From: a bacterium
GTDB lineage: Bacteria > Pseudomonadota > Alphaproteobacteria > Caulobacterales > Hyphomonadaceae
Assembly: GCA_016125045.1 (NCBI GenBank)
Contig: WGML01000006.1
Location: 124,001 to 188,000, forward strand
Reading direction: 5' to 3'
DNA: 64,000 bases
The stretch's first letter is position 1; the number at the start of each line of letters is the position of its first letter. The position numbers were made by a program, and so were the translations under genes. This document shows, one piece after another, positions 9,363 to 19,630 of the stretch. Below the pieces are notes generated by a model. It searched no databases and was not told the origin of the DNA. It worked only from the letters and a program-made list of their open reading frames with translations.

Positions 9363-10172
9363 ATGACGCCGCACCCGCCCATTCTCCAGTCCCGCCTCGG
9401 CGTCGCCCCCTGGCGCGACCCGCTTTCGGCCCGGCTTCCGGGTCTTGCGCCGCTTGCTCCCAAAGACTGGCTGATCCGCGACGACGCCTTCGCCGCGCAG
9501 ATGGCCGAGCGCGACCGCCTGTTCGCGAGCCGACCCGCAGCGACCTTCGCCCAGACAGAGGGATCAGAGCCCGCCGGCGCCGAAGCGCTCGCCGCCATCC
9601 GCGCCCACATCTCCGCCGACCCCGGCTACCGGGCGGACGACGATTGCATCACGAGGCCCGACGGCGTGGTGGTCGATACGAGCGCCCATCCGCCGCTGCT
9701 TGCGGCCGCTCGTCTCGTGCAGGCCGACCTTGTGATCCTGGAGGCGCGCTCAGGCGTGCATGTGCTCACCGCGGCCGCCCTCGCCTTCCCGGCAAGCTGG
9801 CGGCTCGCCGACAAGATCGGCCGGCCGATGGCGCGGATCCACCAGCCGATCAACCGGATCGACGCCGCCATGGACGCCCGCATCGAACGGACATTCGCGC
9901 GCCTCCCGCCCGGCCTGCCGCTGATGCGATCGAACGCGCTCGGCTACAACGATCCTGCCCTCCACCAGCCGCGGGCGGAAGGCGAGCCGAAACCGTTCGA
10001 TCCCGCGCTGCCGGTCTTTGTGCGGGTGGAGCGCCAGTGCCTCCTGAAGCTCGCAGAGAGCGGCGCGATCGTGTTCTCGATCCACACCGTCCAGGTCCCG
10101 CTTGAGGCGCTGGACACGGCGGACCGGACGGGCTTCGCCGCCCATCTGGCACAGCTCTATCGCGCGCACTGA
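9363..10172 (+). CDS. DUF3445 protein (heme-dependent oxidative N-demethylase-like)
   Basis: 269 residues matching DUF3445: the block HVLTAAALAFPASWRLADKI followed by GRPMARIHQPINRID is the family signature. Studied relatives are the heme-binding subunit of oxidative N-demethylases acting on dimethylamine-type substrates, but those work with partner subunits that are not seen nearby, so the role here is open. The gene begins 7 bases after the SRAP stop and most likely belongs to the same operon. No signal peptide, so cytoplasmic. Confidence 0.75.
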   Translation: MTPHPPILQSRLGVAPWRDPLSARLPGLAPLAPKDWLIRDDAFAAQMAERDRLFASRPAATFAQTEGSEPAGAEALAAIRAHISADPGYRADDDCITRPDGVVVDTSAHPPLLAAARLVQADLVILEARSGVHVLTAAALAFPASWRLADKIGRPMARIHQPINRIDAAMDARIERTFARLPPGLPLMRSNALGYNDPALHQPRAEGEPKPFDPALPVFVRVERQCLLKLAESGAIVFSIHTVQVPLEALDTADRTGFAAHLAQLYRAH

Positions 10173-10257
10173 CAAACGATCGGGCGGGCGCGGCTCGCCA
10201 AAGGGGGCCGCGTCGGTTACAAGCCCGCCCGGGGTGACCATCGAGAGGGGATGCCGC

Positions 10258-12198
10258 ATGCGCCGCCTTGCCGTTCTAGCCGCCGTGCTCGCCGCGGGGC
10301 TCGCACTCGCCGGATGCAATCGCAACGCCGGTTCGTCGGCGGCCTACACGCCGTCGACCATCGATCTTGCGAAATTCGAGCAGCAGGTTGAAGCGCTGGA
10401 CGGGTCTAAGCCCTTCAAGTTCCGATCGCGCAAGACCACCGACATTCCGGCCCTCCTCGCCGCGCTCCCACCGGCGCTGAAGGCGAGCTACGCCAGCGTC
10501 ACGTCGGATCAGGCGTCCGGCGCGACCGTGCTTGGCGATGTCACGCTTTCGCTCGCCGCCAACGAGGCGGTGGGCGTCAGGATCAGCGAGCTCAAAGTGT
10601 GGGACCTCGACACCGACTTTGCGATCGCGCGGCTCTCCGGCCAGCGCCTCGATGAAACCGCGCCGCTCGCCCGCCGGGTCGAGGCGACGGGCGTGTCGTT
10701 GATCGGGCTCGAAACACTCATCCAGCCGATGTTTGATTCCATGAGCGAGCGGGTCTCCGAGGCGGTCGACGGAGTGGTCGCCTCGAGCGAGGGAACGCTC
10801 GACGACGCGGACGCGTTGCAGATCGACGCCGCCCTCGACATGGGACTGGAGAGGTACAACTTCTCGTTCCGCCGGCTCGTGATCGACGATCTTGTGCTGC
10901 GCCCGTTCGTGCTCGCTCCCCGCCAACTCGAGGCGGACAGCGACTGGGCTGAAATCCTGCCGCTTGCGCAGAGCTATGCGGCCTTTGGTCGGGCGTTCGC
11001 CGCGGACTCCTACGCCGCATTCGACGCCAAGGCTGAGCTTTCCTACCAGCAGGCCGGGCGGCCCTTCGCCTTCAGTTTCACGATTGGCGACGCCGCCGCC
11101 AAGGGCGTGCGCGGCGGCGACCTTGATCTCGCCTATGCGTCGAAAATGGCGTTCACGGGCGATTTTCCCGAAGGCGTCGCCCCCGAGGCGGCGACCGACG
11201 GGTCATCCGCGGCGCCCCTCCCGCTCAAGATTTCCGGCGCCTTCGATCGCTACTCGCTGAAGGGCGTCCGCGCCGACAAGCTGTACGATCACCTCGCCCG
11301 CGGCGTCATGCCGGCGAAGACCGAGACCGACCTCATGAGTCTCGGCGAGTTCGTGATGACCGGGCAGTCGATCTCCCTCAACGGCAATGAGGTTTACTCC
11401 GTGGCGGAGTCCCGCGTCGACCTGCGCGGCTGGACCTGGCTCATCCCTTCAAACCTCAGCGTCGAAACAAAAGATGCACGCTACAATCTGCGCGCCTTCA
11501 TGGACTTCGCGGCAAGCGCCGCCGCGGCGACCGGCGAGGCCCCCGACCTCTCCATGGCGAACACGATCATCGACCGGCTCGCCGCCTACGGTCTCGACCG
11601 ACCGAGCTTCGATCTCAATCTCGGCTGGCGCTGGAATCCGTCTGACGGGGCGGCCCGGATCGACGCCCTGTTCGGAGTCGATGATTTCATGCGGATGACC
11701 TTCGGGCTCGACGGCGCGCTGCCGGACTATCAGCGGGCTTTGGCGCTGATCGCCGACGACATCTCAAGCGTCGATACAGCCGGACTGTCCGCGCTTTTTG
11801 AGGAAACCTCCGCGTTCAGCGGGCTCGACTTCCGCCTCGTCGATGAGGGAGGGCTTCAAAAGTCGTTCGCGCTTGCGATCGATATCGCCAAGGTGATGCC
11901 CGCGGATGATCCCTCCGCCGCGATGCTGGCCAACCAGACGCCGGACAATCTCCGTCAGATGGCGTCCGCGATGGTGATGATGGTCGGCGGCGCCGGCAGC
12001 ACGGAATTCCCGCCCGCGGCCGAGATCATGTCCGCGCTCGGGACATTCATCGCAACCGGCGGCGAGTTGTCGATCGGCATGAAGCCGGCCGAACCGTTGC
12101 GGTTCGCGGATGCACCGGCTGCGGCGGCGGACCTGTCGACCTTCGGCGAACGGATGGGCCTGACAGTGAAGCACACGCCGCCGCCCGCCCAGCCTTGA
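10258..12198 (+). CDS. Large orphan lipoprotein
   Basis: 646 residues from the ATG at 10258, chosen because it follows a good AGAGGGG ribosome-binding site and opens a signal peptide MRRLAVLAAVLAAGLALAGC with a lipobox. The rest has no recognised domain. It is acidic and Ala/Asp-rich, with alternating helix and strand character, and repeated phrases built on IAKL/FALAIDIAK and ...LPLKISGAFDRYSLKGVRADK, the latter reminiscent of AsmA- or DUF945-like periplasmic proteins. Neighbours do not explain it. It should be anchored to the inner or outer membrane and exposed to the periplasm. Confidence 0.75.
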   Translation: MRRLAVLAAVLAAGLALAGCNRNAGSSAAYTPSTIDLAKFEQQVEALDGSKPFKFRSRKTTDIPALLAALPPALKASYASVTSDQASGATVLGDVTLSLAANEAVGVRISELKVWDLDTDFAIARLSGQRLDETAPLARRVEATGVSLIGLETLIQPMFDSMSERVSEAVDGVVASSEGTLDDADALQIDAALDMGLERYNFSFRRLVIDDLVLRPFVLAPRQLEADSDWAEILPLAQSYAAFGRAFAADSYAAFDAKAELSYQQAGRPFAFSFTIGDAAAKGVRGGDLDLAYASKMAFTGDFPEGVAPEAATDGSSAAPLPLKISGAFDRYSLKGVRADKLYDHLARGVMPAKTETDLMSLGEFVMTGQSISLNGNEVYSVAESRVDLRGWTWLIPSNLSVETKDARYNLRAFMDFAASAAAATGEAPDLSMANTIIDRLAAYGLDRPSFDLNLGWRWNPSDGAARIDALFGVDDFMRMTFGLDGALPDYQRALALIADDISSVDTAGLSALFEETSAFSGLDFRLVDEGGLQKSFALAIDIAKVMPADDPSAAMLANQTPDNLRQMASAMVMMVGGAGSTEFPPAAEIMSALGTFIATGGELSIGMKPAEPLRFADAPAAAADLSTFGERMGLTVKHTPPPAQP

Positions 12199-12204
12199 GG
12201 GTCT

Positions 12205-12798
12205 TCAGCCGGCGTGCTTGCCCGGCGTCCAACCCCGCCCGCCGACATACTGGTCACCCGCGCGCGCGGCGTCCGCCTCGATCGATGTGCCCATGCCGTC
12301 ATTCCAGCGGTTGAGGAAGCCGAACAGCGAGATGACCCCCATCAGCTCGACGATGTCGCCCTCGTCCCAATGGACGCGGAGGCGCGATTTCAGCTCTCCG
12401 TCGATTGCGGAGGGCTGCGCCGATCCCGCGATCGCGAGATCGAACGCCGCCTTTTCGGCGTCGGTGAAATGTGGGCTTGTCTCATAGGTCCACACATCCG
12501 CGAGACGTTCGGGCGTCGACCCGAAGCGCTCGGCCGCGAGGGCGGTGTGCGCCTGACAGTAACGGCATCCCGCCGCGGTGGACGAAAGCAGCGCGACGAG
12601 CCGCTTGAGCTCGCTGGTGAGGTTTCCGTGATTGGTCATCACCGCACGGTTGAGGCCGATAAAGGCGCGCGCGATCTCCGGTCGGCGCTGCATCGTGAGC
12701 ACACTGTTGGGAGGAAAGCCGAGCGTGGTGTTGAAGAAGGCGGCGAGCGCCGCCACCTCCGGATCATGACCGAGCGGCAAGGGATCGACGAGCGGCAT
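12205..12798 (-). CDS. Carboxymuconolactone decarboxylase / AhpD-like protein
   Basis: 197 residues with the AhpD-like core: LTSELKRLVALLSSTAAGCR followed by YCQAHTALAAERFG, where CRYC-QAH supplies the CxxC redox pair and nearby His of peroxidase-like members. Such proteins reduce hydroperoxides or are of unknown function. Convergent with the large lipoprotein gene (6 bases between stops) and divergent from the uracil-DNA glycosylase gene. Confidence 0.85.
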   Translation of the reverse strand: MPLVDPLPLGHDPEVAALAAFFNTTLGFPPNSVLTMQRRPEIARAFIGLNRAVMTNHGNLTSELKRLVALLSSTAAGCRYCQAHTALAAERFGSTPERLADVWTYETSPHFTDAEKAAFDLAIAGSAQPSAIDGELKSRLRVHWDEGDIVELMGVISLFGFLNRWNDGMGTSIEADAARAGDQYVGGRGWTPGKHAG

Positions 12799-12863
12799 GG
12801 GCGCCTCCTGTTTGAGGCGTGCACCCTATCGACGCCGTTGCATCCGGGGCAAGGTCGCCGCCG

Positions 12864-13466
12864 GTGACGCCCCGGCCCGCATCAACTCACCTCGTACCGG
12901 ATCTCCTCGGCCCCGGCCTGTCGCTGGTTTTTGTCGGTACGGCGCCCAGTGCGCGGTCAGCGGCCGAAGCCAGCTACTACGCCCATCCCGGAAACCGCTT
13001 CTGGCGCGCGCTGCACGAGGCCGGGTTCACCCCGCGCTGCTATCATCCGAGCGAGTATCGCCTCCTCCTGCGCCACGGGATCGGCCTCACCGACCTTTGC
13101 AAGACGCGGGCGGGAACCGACGCCGAGCTGGCGCCCTCCGATTTTGACCCCGTCGGACTGAAGCGCCGGCTAAAGGCTTTGAAACCGGCCGCCATCGCGT
13201 TCACGTCGAAGACAGCCGCCAGCGTCTGGCTCGGCCGTCCGACCGGCCGACTGACAACAGGTCGACAGCCTTCCCGGCCGCCCGATGAGCCGACCCTGTT
13301 CATCCTGCCATCGCCCTCGGGCCAAGCTGTGCGATACTGGGATATCGCTCCATGGATCGAGGCGCGGCGACATGTCGACAGCCTTCCAGCACCATCCGAC
13401 CCCCGCCGCATCCAGGCGACCAACTCCCTGCGAACCCTGTCCAAGGGGGTCCGGTCGGATGGATAA
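12864..13466 (+). CDS. Uracil-DNA glycosylase superfamily protein (MUG/TDG-like)
   Basis: 200 residues from GTG 12864; an upstream in-frame GTG at 12819 is possible but would crowd the divergent gene. The core LVFVGTAPSARSAAEASYYA then HPGNRFWRAL, GIGLTDLCKTRAG and ILPSPSGQAVRYW fits the mismatch-specific uracil-DNA glycosylase group. Motif 1 is GTAPS rather than GINPG, so the Asn that activates water in E. coli Mug is Ala, as in the bacterial GTAxG subgroup. It probably removes uracil or related bases from DNA; exact substrate uncertain. It overlaps the next gene by 8 nt. Confidence 0.75.
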   Translation: MTPRPASTHLVPDLLGPGLSLVFVGTAPSARSAAEASYYAHPGNRFWRALHEAGFTPRCYHPSEYRLLLRHGIGLTDLCKTRAGTDAELAPSDFDPVGLKRRLKALKPAAIAFTSKTAASVWLGRPTGRLTTGRQPSRPPDEPTLFILPSPSGQAVRYWDIAPWIEARRHVDSLPAPSDPRRIQATNSLRTLSKGVRSDG

Positions 13467-14100
13467 GCGGAGGTGGATCGATCGGTTGAGCAGAATCGGC
13501 ACATCGCCCGTGGGCGTCGCCGCACTCCTGGTCTGCCTTCCCGCAGGGGTATCCTCACCGGTCGCAGCCGCCCAGGTCTTCACGCCTCCGCCGTTCGAGG
13601 CCCTCGACACCCAGCGAGCCTTCACCGCGAGCCGCAGGCTCGAGGAACTCGACGCCCGCGCCCGCGCAGCCCATCCGACCGCACAGGTCCGCCCGCCAGG
13701 GGCGCTTCTCCCCGATACGGGCGACGCGTCGGACCTTGAAAGTCGCGAAATCCTGCGAGAGGCGCGCGCGCTCGACCTGGACCTTCGCCTGAGCGCCAGC
13801 CGCGAGTCTCGCTCGCAAGCGGTAGATGAGGCAGGGCTGCCCAATCGCCGCATCGCCCGTTTCAGTCCGTTGGTGATCGCCGATCCCTACGCGCGCGGCC
13901 TGCCTTCGCCGCCTCCCGGCCGCTACTACGCCAAGCTTGCAGGACGCGTGGTCGAAGTCGACGCCGCATCTGAAATCGTGGTTCGGGTCCTGCCCGAAAC
14001 CGTCGCGAGGCCGGCGGACCAGGCGCACTCGGGCGCCGCGCCGCCGGATGACGCCTACAGATCGGGCGTTCGCCGGCTGGAAGGGCGCGGCGAACATTAA
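13459..14100 (+). CDS. Hypothetical secreted protein
   Basis: 213 residues from ATG 13459 (MDKRRWIDRL), with a hydrophobic segment VGVAALLVCLPAGVSSPVAAA ending in AAA-Q, a likely signal peptide. The mature part is polar and Arg/Ala-rich. The C-terminal phrase LPSPPPGRYYAKLAGRVVEVDAASEIVVRVL faintly recalls the periplasmic RcnB family, which binds or senses nickel and cobalt, but the match is too weak to name it. It overlaps the glycosylase gene by 8 nt and is probably co-transcribed. Confidence 0.6.
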   Translation: MDKRRWIDRLSRIGTSPVGVAALLVCLPAGVSSPVAAAQVFTPPPFEALDTQRAFTASRRLEELDARARAAHPTAQVRPPGALLPDTGDASDLESREILREARALDLDLRLSASRESRSQAVDEAGLPNRRIARFSPLVIADPYARGLPSPPPGRYYAKLAGRVVEVDAASEIVVRVLPETVARPADQAHSGAAPPDDAYRSGVRRLEGRGEH

Positions 14101-14181
14101 ATTCCCAGATCACCCTTGCATCCGCCGCCGCTTGAGACCAATCTCCCTGACAGTGTCAACTAACAGAAAGGAGGTGATCGA

Positions 14182-14265
14182 ATGTCAGTCACGAGAAACG
14201 GGGGCGTCAGCGCTCATTCGACCGGTGCGACATTCGGAGCAACCTCCGGAGTCCGCCGCCGATAG
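14182..14265 (+). CDS. 27-residue ORF with an exceptional Shine-Dalgarno
   Basis: A tiny frame, MSVTRNGGVSAHSTGATFGA then TSGVRRR, preceded by AGAAAGGAGGTGATC at 14165-14179, a 15-base match to the complement of the 16S rRNA 3' end, placed 2 bases before the ATG. A strong terminator starts 45 bases after the stop, so the unit looks like a short stand-alone transcript in the 14101-14415 gap. The peptide has no hydrophobic segment and no recognised family. It could be a highly translated small protein, or the leader could have a ribosome-directed role of its own. Confidence 0.45.
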   Translation: MSVTRNGGVSAHSTGATFGATSGVRRR

Positions 14266-14310
14266 GGTCTGACCGAAAAGAGGGCGAACGCCCCACTCTC
14301 GTAACGGAAC

Positions 14311-14349
14311 GGGCCGCCGGGTCGATGACCGGGCGGCCCTTTCTGTTTG
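14311..14349 (+). terminator. Rho-independent terminator
   Basis: Stem GGGCCGCC-G-GGTC with loop GAT and GACC-G-GGCGGCCC (one G-G mismatch), followed by TTTCTGTTT. It ends the short transcript that carries the 27-codon ORF, just before the amine oxidase gene. Confidence 0.85.
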
Positions 14350-14415
14350 AGAGGGCAGTTGAACGTGGCGGCGCATCAGTTAGCTTGCGCCGCATCCGTC
14401 GCCGGAGTTGATCCC

Positions 14416-16002
14416 ATGCCCCGCAGTCCGAGTTTCGCTCTTGCGCGCCGACTGGTTGCGGCCGCCCGGTTGCGAACCGGTGGAGCCCCCGTGGCGCGCG
14501 CGCTCTCGCGGCGCGGCGCACTCGCACTGATCGCGGCGGGCATGACAAGTGGAATGACCGCCTGCGCGCCGCCCGCCGCAATGCGTCGGCCACGCAGTTC
14601 ACGCCCGGTCGTCATCGTCGGTGGGGGCGCGGCGGGGCTCACCGCCGCCTATCGCCTCGCCCAGTCAGGCCGACGGGCCGACCTCTATGAGTCAAGTGGC
14701 CGCACGGGCGGGCGCATGTTCACCTTGCGCGACTTCACCAGCGAGGGGCAGTTTTGCGAACTTGGCGGCGAATTCGTCGACACCCATCACACCGCGCTGA
14801 TGTCGCTCGCCGCCGAACTCGGCGTCGGGATCGAGCGGCTGCGACCGGAAGGCGGCTCATGGTCGGACGCCTTTCTGTTCGGCGGCGAAATCCGGTCCTC
14901 GCGCGACCTTGTTGACCCGGAGGCCGGCGTCGGGGGGTTTCTGCCGATCGCGAGCCGCATCGCAATCGATCAGGCTGATTTGCTTGACGCGAATGATGAG
15001 TGGACTCCCAGAGCCATCGAAATCGATCGCACGCCGCTCAGCGACTATCTGGGCGCCCTGAGGGGTGAAGCCCCGGACTGGGTGCTCGACTTCCTCGCGA
15101 TCGCCTATACCTGCGAGTTCGGCCTGCCGCCGGAGCAGCAGTCCGCCCTCAACCTGGTTGACTTCATATCCGCTGACCCGGCCAGCGAATTTGCACCGTA
15201 TGGCGAGAGCGATCAGGCGTGGCGGATCGCGGGCGGCTCCTCGTCGCTGACCGAAGCGCTCGACGCCCGGCTGAGGAGCGAGTTTGCATCCAGCGCCGCA
15301 ATCCATTCGCGACACGAGCTGACCGCGATCGAGCGCAGTTCAAGCGGCTTTGCACTCACCTTCCGGTCGCCGGACGGGGTCGTGACGGTCGGCGCCGATG
15401 AGGTGGTGCTGGCCCTCCCGTTCACCCGCCTGAAGAGCGTCGAGAATTTGGGGGGCATCGGGCTCAGCGCGCCCAAGATGCGGGCCATCAACGAACTCGG
15501 GTATGGCGCGAACGCCAAGCTGATGGTCGCGACAACGTCCCGGCCCTGGACCGATGGGTCGCTGTTCGGCCGGAACACCGGCTTCAGCGGCTCTTTTTAT
15601 TCCGACCTGCCCTTCCAGTCCGGCTGGGAGACAAGCCTCGGTCAGCCGGGGCGCGGCGGCGTGCTCACCAATTTCCTCGCCGCCGATCCAGCCCGGGGAG
15701 AAGAAGCCGCCGCGCTCGACCATTTCGCCGGCGGGCTGCGCGAGCTCTCTCCAGCGATGGCTGACAGCCTCGACCTGGAGCGCAAGGCGAGCTTCTTCTG
15801 GCCCCGTCATCCCCACACGCTTGCGAGCTATTCGGCGGCCAAGGTCGGCCAGTACACCTCCCTCCTTGAGATCGCGGCGGCGCCGGAATTCTCCGGCATG
15901 CTGCACTTCGCAGGTGAGCATACGAGCGTCGACTTCCAGGGCTATATGAACGGCGCCGTCGAAAGCGGCGAGCGCGTCGCGGCGGCTTTGCTCGCAGGCT
16001 AG
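14416..16002 (+). CDS. Flavin-containing monoamine oxidase family protein
   Basis: 528 residues from ATG 14416; a TTG 69 bases upstream is also possible but lies in the terminator tail. An N-terminal SRRGALALIAAG...MTACAPP stretch looks like a twin-arginine signal ending in a lipobox-like Cys, so export in folded, FAD-loaded form is likely. The FAD site is clear: VVIVGGGAAGLTAAYRLAQS, then RTGGRMFT and ELGGEFVDTHH, and near the end FAGEHTSVDFQGYMNGAVES, which closes the flavin pocket. The family oxidises primary or polyamines, giving aldehyde and hydrogen peroxide; the substrate here is unknown. Convergent with katG, which removes the peroxide such enzymes make, although that link is only positional. 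Confidence 0.85.
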   Translation: MPRSPSFALARRLVAAARLRTGGAPVARALSRRGALALIAAGMTSGMTACAPPAAMRRPRSSRPVVIVGGGAAGLTAAYRLAQSGRRADLYESSGRTGGRMFTLRDFTSEGQFCELGGEFVDTHHTALMSLAAELGVGIERLRPEGGSWSDAFLFGGEIRSSRDLVDPEAGVGGFLPIASRIAIDQADLLDANDEWTPRAIEIDRTPLSDYLGALRGEAPDWVLDFLAIAYTCEFGLPPEQQSALNLVDFISADPASEFAPYGESDQAWRIAGGSSSLTEALDARLRSEFASSAAIHSRHELTAIERSSSGFALTFRSPDGVVTVGADEVVLALPFTRLKSVENLGGIGLSAPKMRAINELGYGANAKLMVATTSRPWTDGSLFGRNTGFSGSFYSDLPFQSGWETSLGQPGRGGVLTNFLAADPARGEEAAALDHFAGGLRELSPAMADSLDLERKASFFWPRHPHTLASYSAAKVGQYTSLLEIAAAPEFSGMLHFAGEHTSVDFQGYMNGAVESGERVAAALLAG

Positions 16003-16035
16003 CGACGCCTGCTCGATGATCGGGAGATCGCGCTT

Positions 16036-16077
16036 CCAAGAAACGAAGACGGCGCTCCCGGCTTCCCGAAAGCGCCG
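16036..16077 (-). terminator. Likely terminator of katG
   Basis: Read on the minus strand, CGGCGCT and AGCGCCG (plus-strand 16050-16056 and 16071-16077) form a stem around a 14-base loop and are followed by TCTTCGTTTCTT. It sits in the 103-base gap between the convergent amine oxidase and katG stops. Confidence 0.5.
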
Positions 16078-16105
16078 CCCGTCCATGCGACAACCGATCC
16101 TGACC

Positions 16106-18394
<2,289 letters not shown>

Positions 18395-18409
18395 TTAGAA
18401 TGATTCTAA
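18395..18409 (-). promoter_or_regulatory. Fur/PerR/Irr-like operator upstream of katG
   Basis: TTAGAATGATTCTAA is a perfect 7-1-7 inverted repeat set in AT-rich sequence inside a GC-rich region, 40 bases before the katG start. It matches the shape of PerR boxes and also the TTAGAA..TTCTAA iron-control element bound by Irr in alphaproteobacteria. Which Fur-family protein binds it cannot be told from sequence. Confidence 0.7.
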
Positions 18410-18533
18410 CATGTGGCCGGAGTGCTGTCTACCGACCCGAACCGATTCCGTTGACCTGGTTGGCGCTTCGTCGCGTCGCACACGGCGGAGATTCGGTGAC
18501 GGTTCGTTGATCTGCCGCGGGAAACGCATTCAC

Positions 18534-18620
18534 TGGTGCGGGCGGTCGGGGTCGAACCGACACTCTGTCACCAGAACCGGATTTTGAGTCCGGCGCGTCT
18601 GCCAATTCCGCCACGCCCGC
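18534..18620 (-). tRNA. tRNA-Leu (CAA)
   Basis: An 87-base class II tRNA with CCA encoded. The acceptor stem pairs GCGGGCG with CGCCCGC, the anticodon arm is CCGGA-CTCAAAA-TCCGG giving anticodon CAA (reads UUG), a long variable arm follows, and the T loop GGTTCGACCCC is standard. Confidence 0.97.
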
Positions 18621-18943
18621 GTGTGGGAGGGAGGCCTATATTATCGAAACATGTTCGCAAAGGGGGGTGGGGACGCCGAGATGCGCCCACGGCCAGACCT
18701 CAAGCCGCGGGGATCATCCGCGACGCGATCTCGGTGATGAGCACAACGCCGATCAGCACATACCAGGCGTACTCCGCAACCGTGCTGCGGCGATCGCGCG
18801 CGAGAGGGGAAAAGAGACGCATGGGATGACAGCTCGTTGCAGACCGACGAACGGCCAATCTCGGTCCGTCCATGCGACAGAGTCCGCCAACATCACCAAC
18901 ATATCGTTGACGGTGATCGGAAATCTTACGGCTCTCGTGGACC
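18621..18943. other. Gap between tRNA-Leu and yqaA-like gene
   Basis: This 323-base stretch holds only one candidate gene, the 40-residue minus-strand membrane ORF at 18700-18822. The tRNA promoter must lie at its left end, where the AT-rich TATATTATCGAAAC sits (18637-18650). I see no terminator or repeat. Confidence 0.5.
18700..18822 (-). CDS. Possible 40-residue single-span membrane protein
   Basis: ORF too short for usual gene calling. It reads MRLFSPLARDRRSTVAEYAW followed by YVLIGVVLITEIASRMIPAA: a short basic N-terminus, then one hydrophobic segment. The TVAEYAW...LIGVVLI pattern recalls the Glu-containing start of Flp-type pilin helices, but the match is loose and no prepilin genes are near. 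There is only a weak GAG ribosome-binding sequence. It lies between a tRNA gene and the yqaA-like gene, all on the minus strand. Confidence 0.35.
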   Translation of the reverse strand: MRLFSPLARDRRSTVAEYAWYVLIGVVLITEIASRMIPAA

Positions 18944-19525
18944 TCAGTGGAGAAAGCGCACAGCGAGGATCGCGGCGACCAGTACGATCGCGACGCCCAG
19001 CATGACGACGCCGATGCGCTTTTCGATCACCGGCGCGATCGACGGGCCATAGGTGCGAAACAACCACGCGACCAGAAAGAAACGCGCGCCTCGCGTGATC
19101 AGGCAGGCCACGACGAATACCGGCAGGCTGAAATGCATCGCACCGGAAATGATCGTGACCAGCTTGAACGGAATGGGCGTAAGCCCCTTGATGAAGATCG
19201 CCAGCGCCCCGTACTGGTCGTAGAAGGCGCGAAGCTCCTGCTCCCGCCCGCCATAGCCGAACACCGAAATGATCCACGAGCCGACGCTCTGGAACAATGC
19301 GTAGCCGATCGCATAGCCCAACAGTCCCCCGAGCACCGAAGCGAGCGTGCACACCAGCGCATAGCGCCAGGCGCGCTCAGGCCGGGCCGAACACATCGGC
19401 CCGAGCATCACGTCAGGCGGCAAAGGAAAGAACGAACTCTCCGCGAAAGAGACCGCGAACAGCATGGGCTCCGCGCGGGGACTTGCCGCCGCCGACAGGA
19501 TTGACCGATACGCATTGATCGCCAT
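18944..19525 (-). CDS. YqaA/DedA-superfamily (SNARE-associated) membrane protein
   Basis: 193 residues starting MAINAYRSIL at 19525. The block FAVSFAESSFFPLPPDVMLG and the phrase FIKGLTPIPFKLVTIISGAM are typical of the VTT/SNARE-associated fold, where the acidic E and the TPIPFK loop form re-entrant hairpins. About four to five hydrophobic segments. DedA-type proteins are implicated in lipid translocation; this YqaA-like branch is uncharacterised. The upstream extension to 19609 is rejected for lack of hydrophobic or conserved residues. Confidence 0.85.
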   Translation of the reverse strand: MAINAYRSILSAAASPRAEPMLFAVSFAESSFFPLPPDVMLGPMCSARPERAWRYALVCTLASVLGGLLGYAIGYALFQSVGSWIISVFGYGGREQELRAFYDQYGALAIFIKGLTPIPFKLVTIISGAMHFSLPVFVVACLITRGARFFLVAWLFRTYGPSIAPVIEKRIGVVMLGVAIVLVAAILAVRFLH

Positions 19526-19630
19526 GGGAATCGCTCTAGCACGCAATGGGCCATGTCCGTCAGACGTCCCATGCATGGGGTGGCCCGTGCGTGACATTGC
19601 GCCGCGCACCCCGTTTTGACCGGAGACCTC

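Noticed and set aside
14165..14179. 3' end of a 16S rRNA gene on the minus strand
   Set aside because: Only 15 bases match and the sequence on either side is unlike rRNA; best read as a Shine-Dalgarno on the plus strand.
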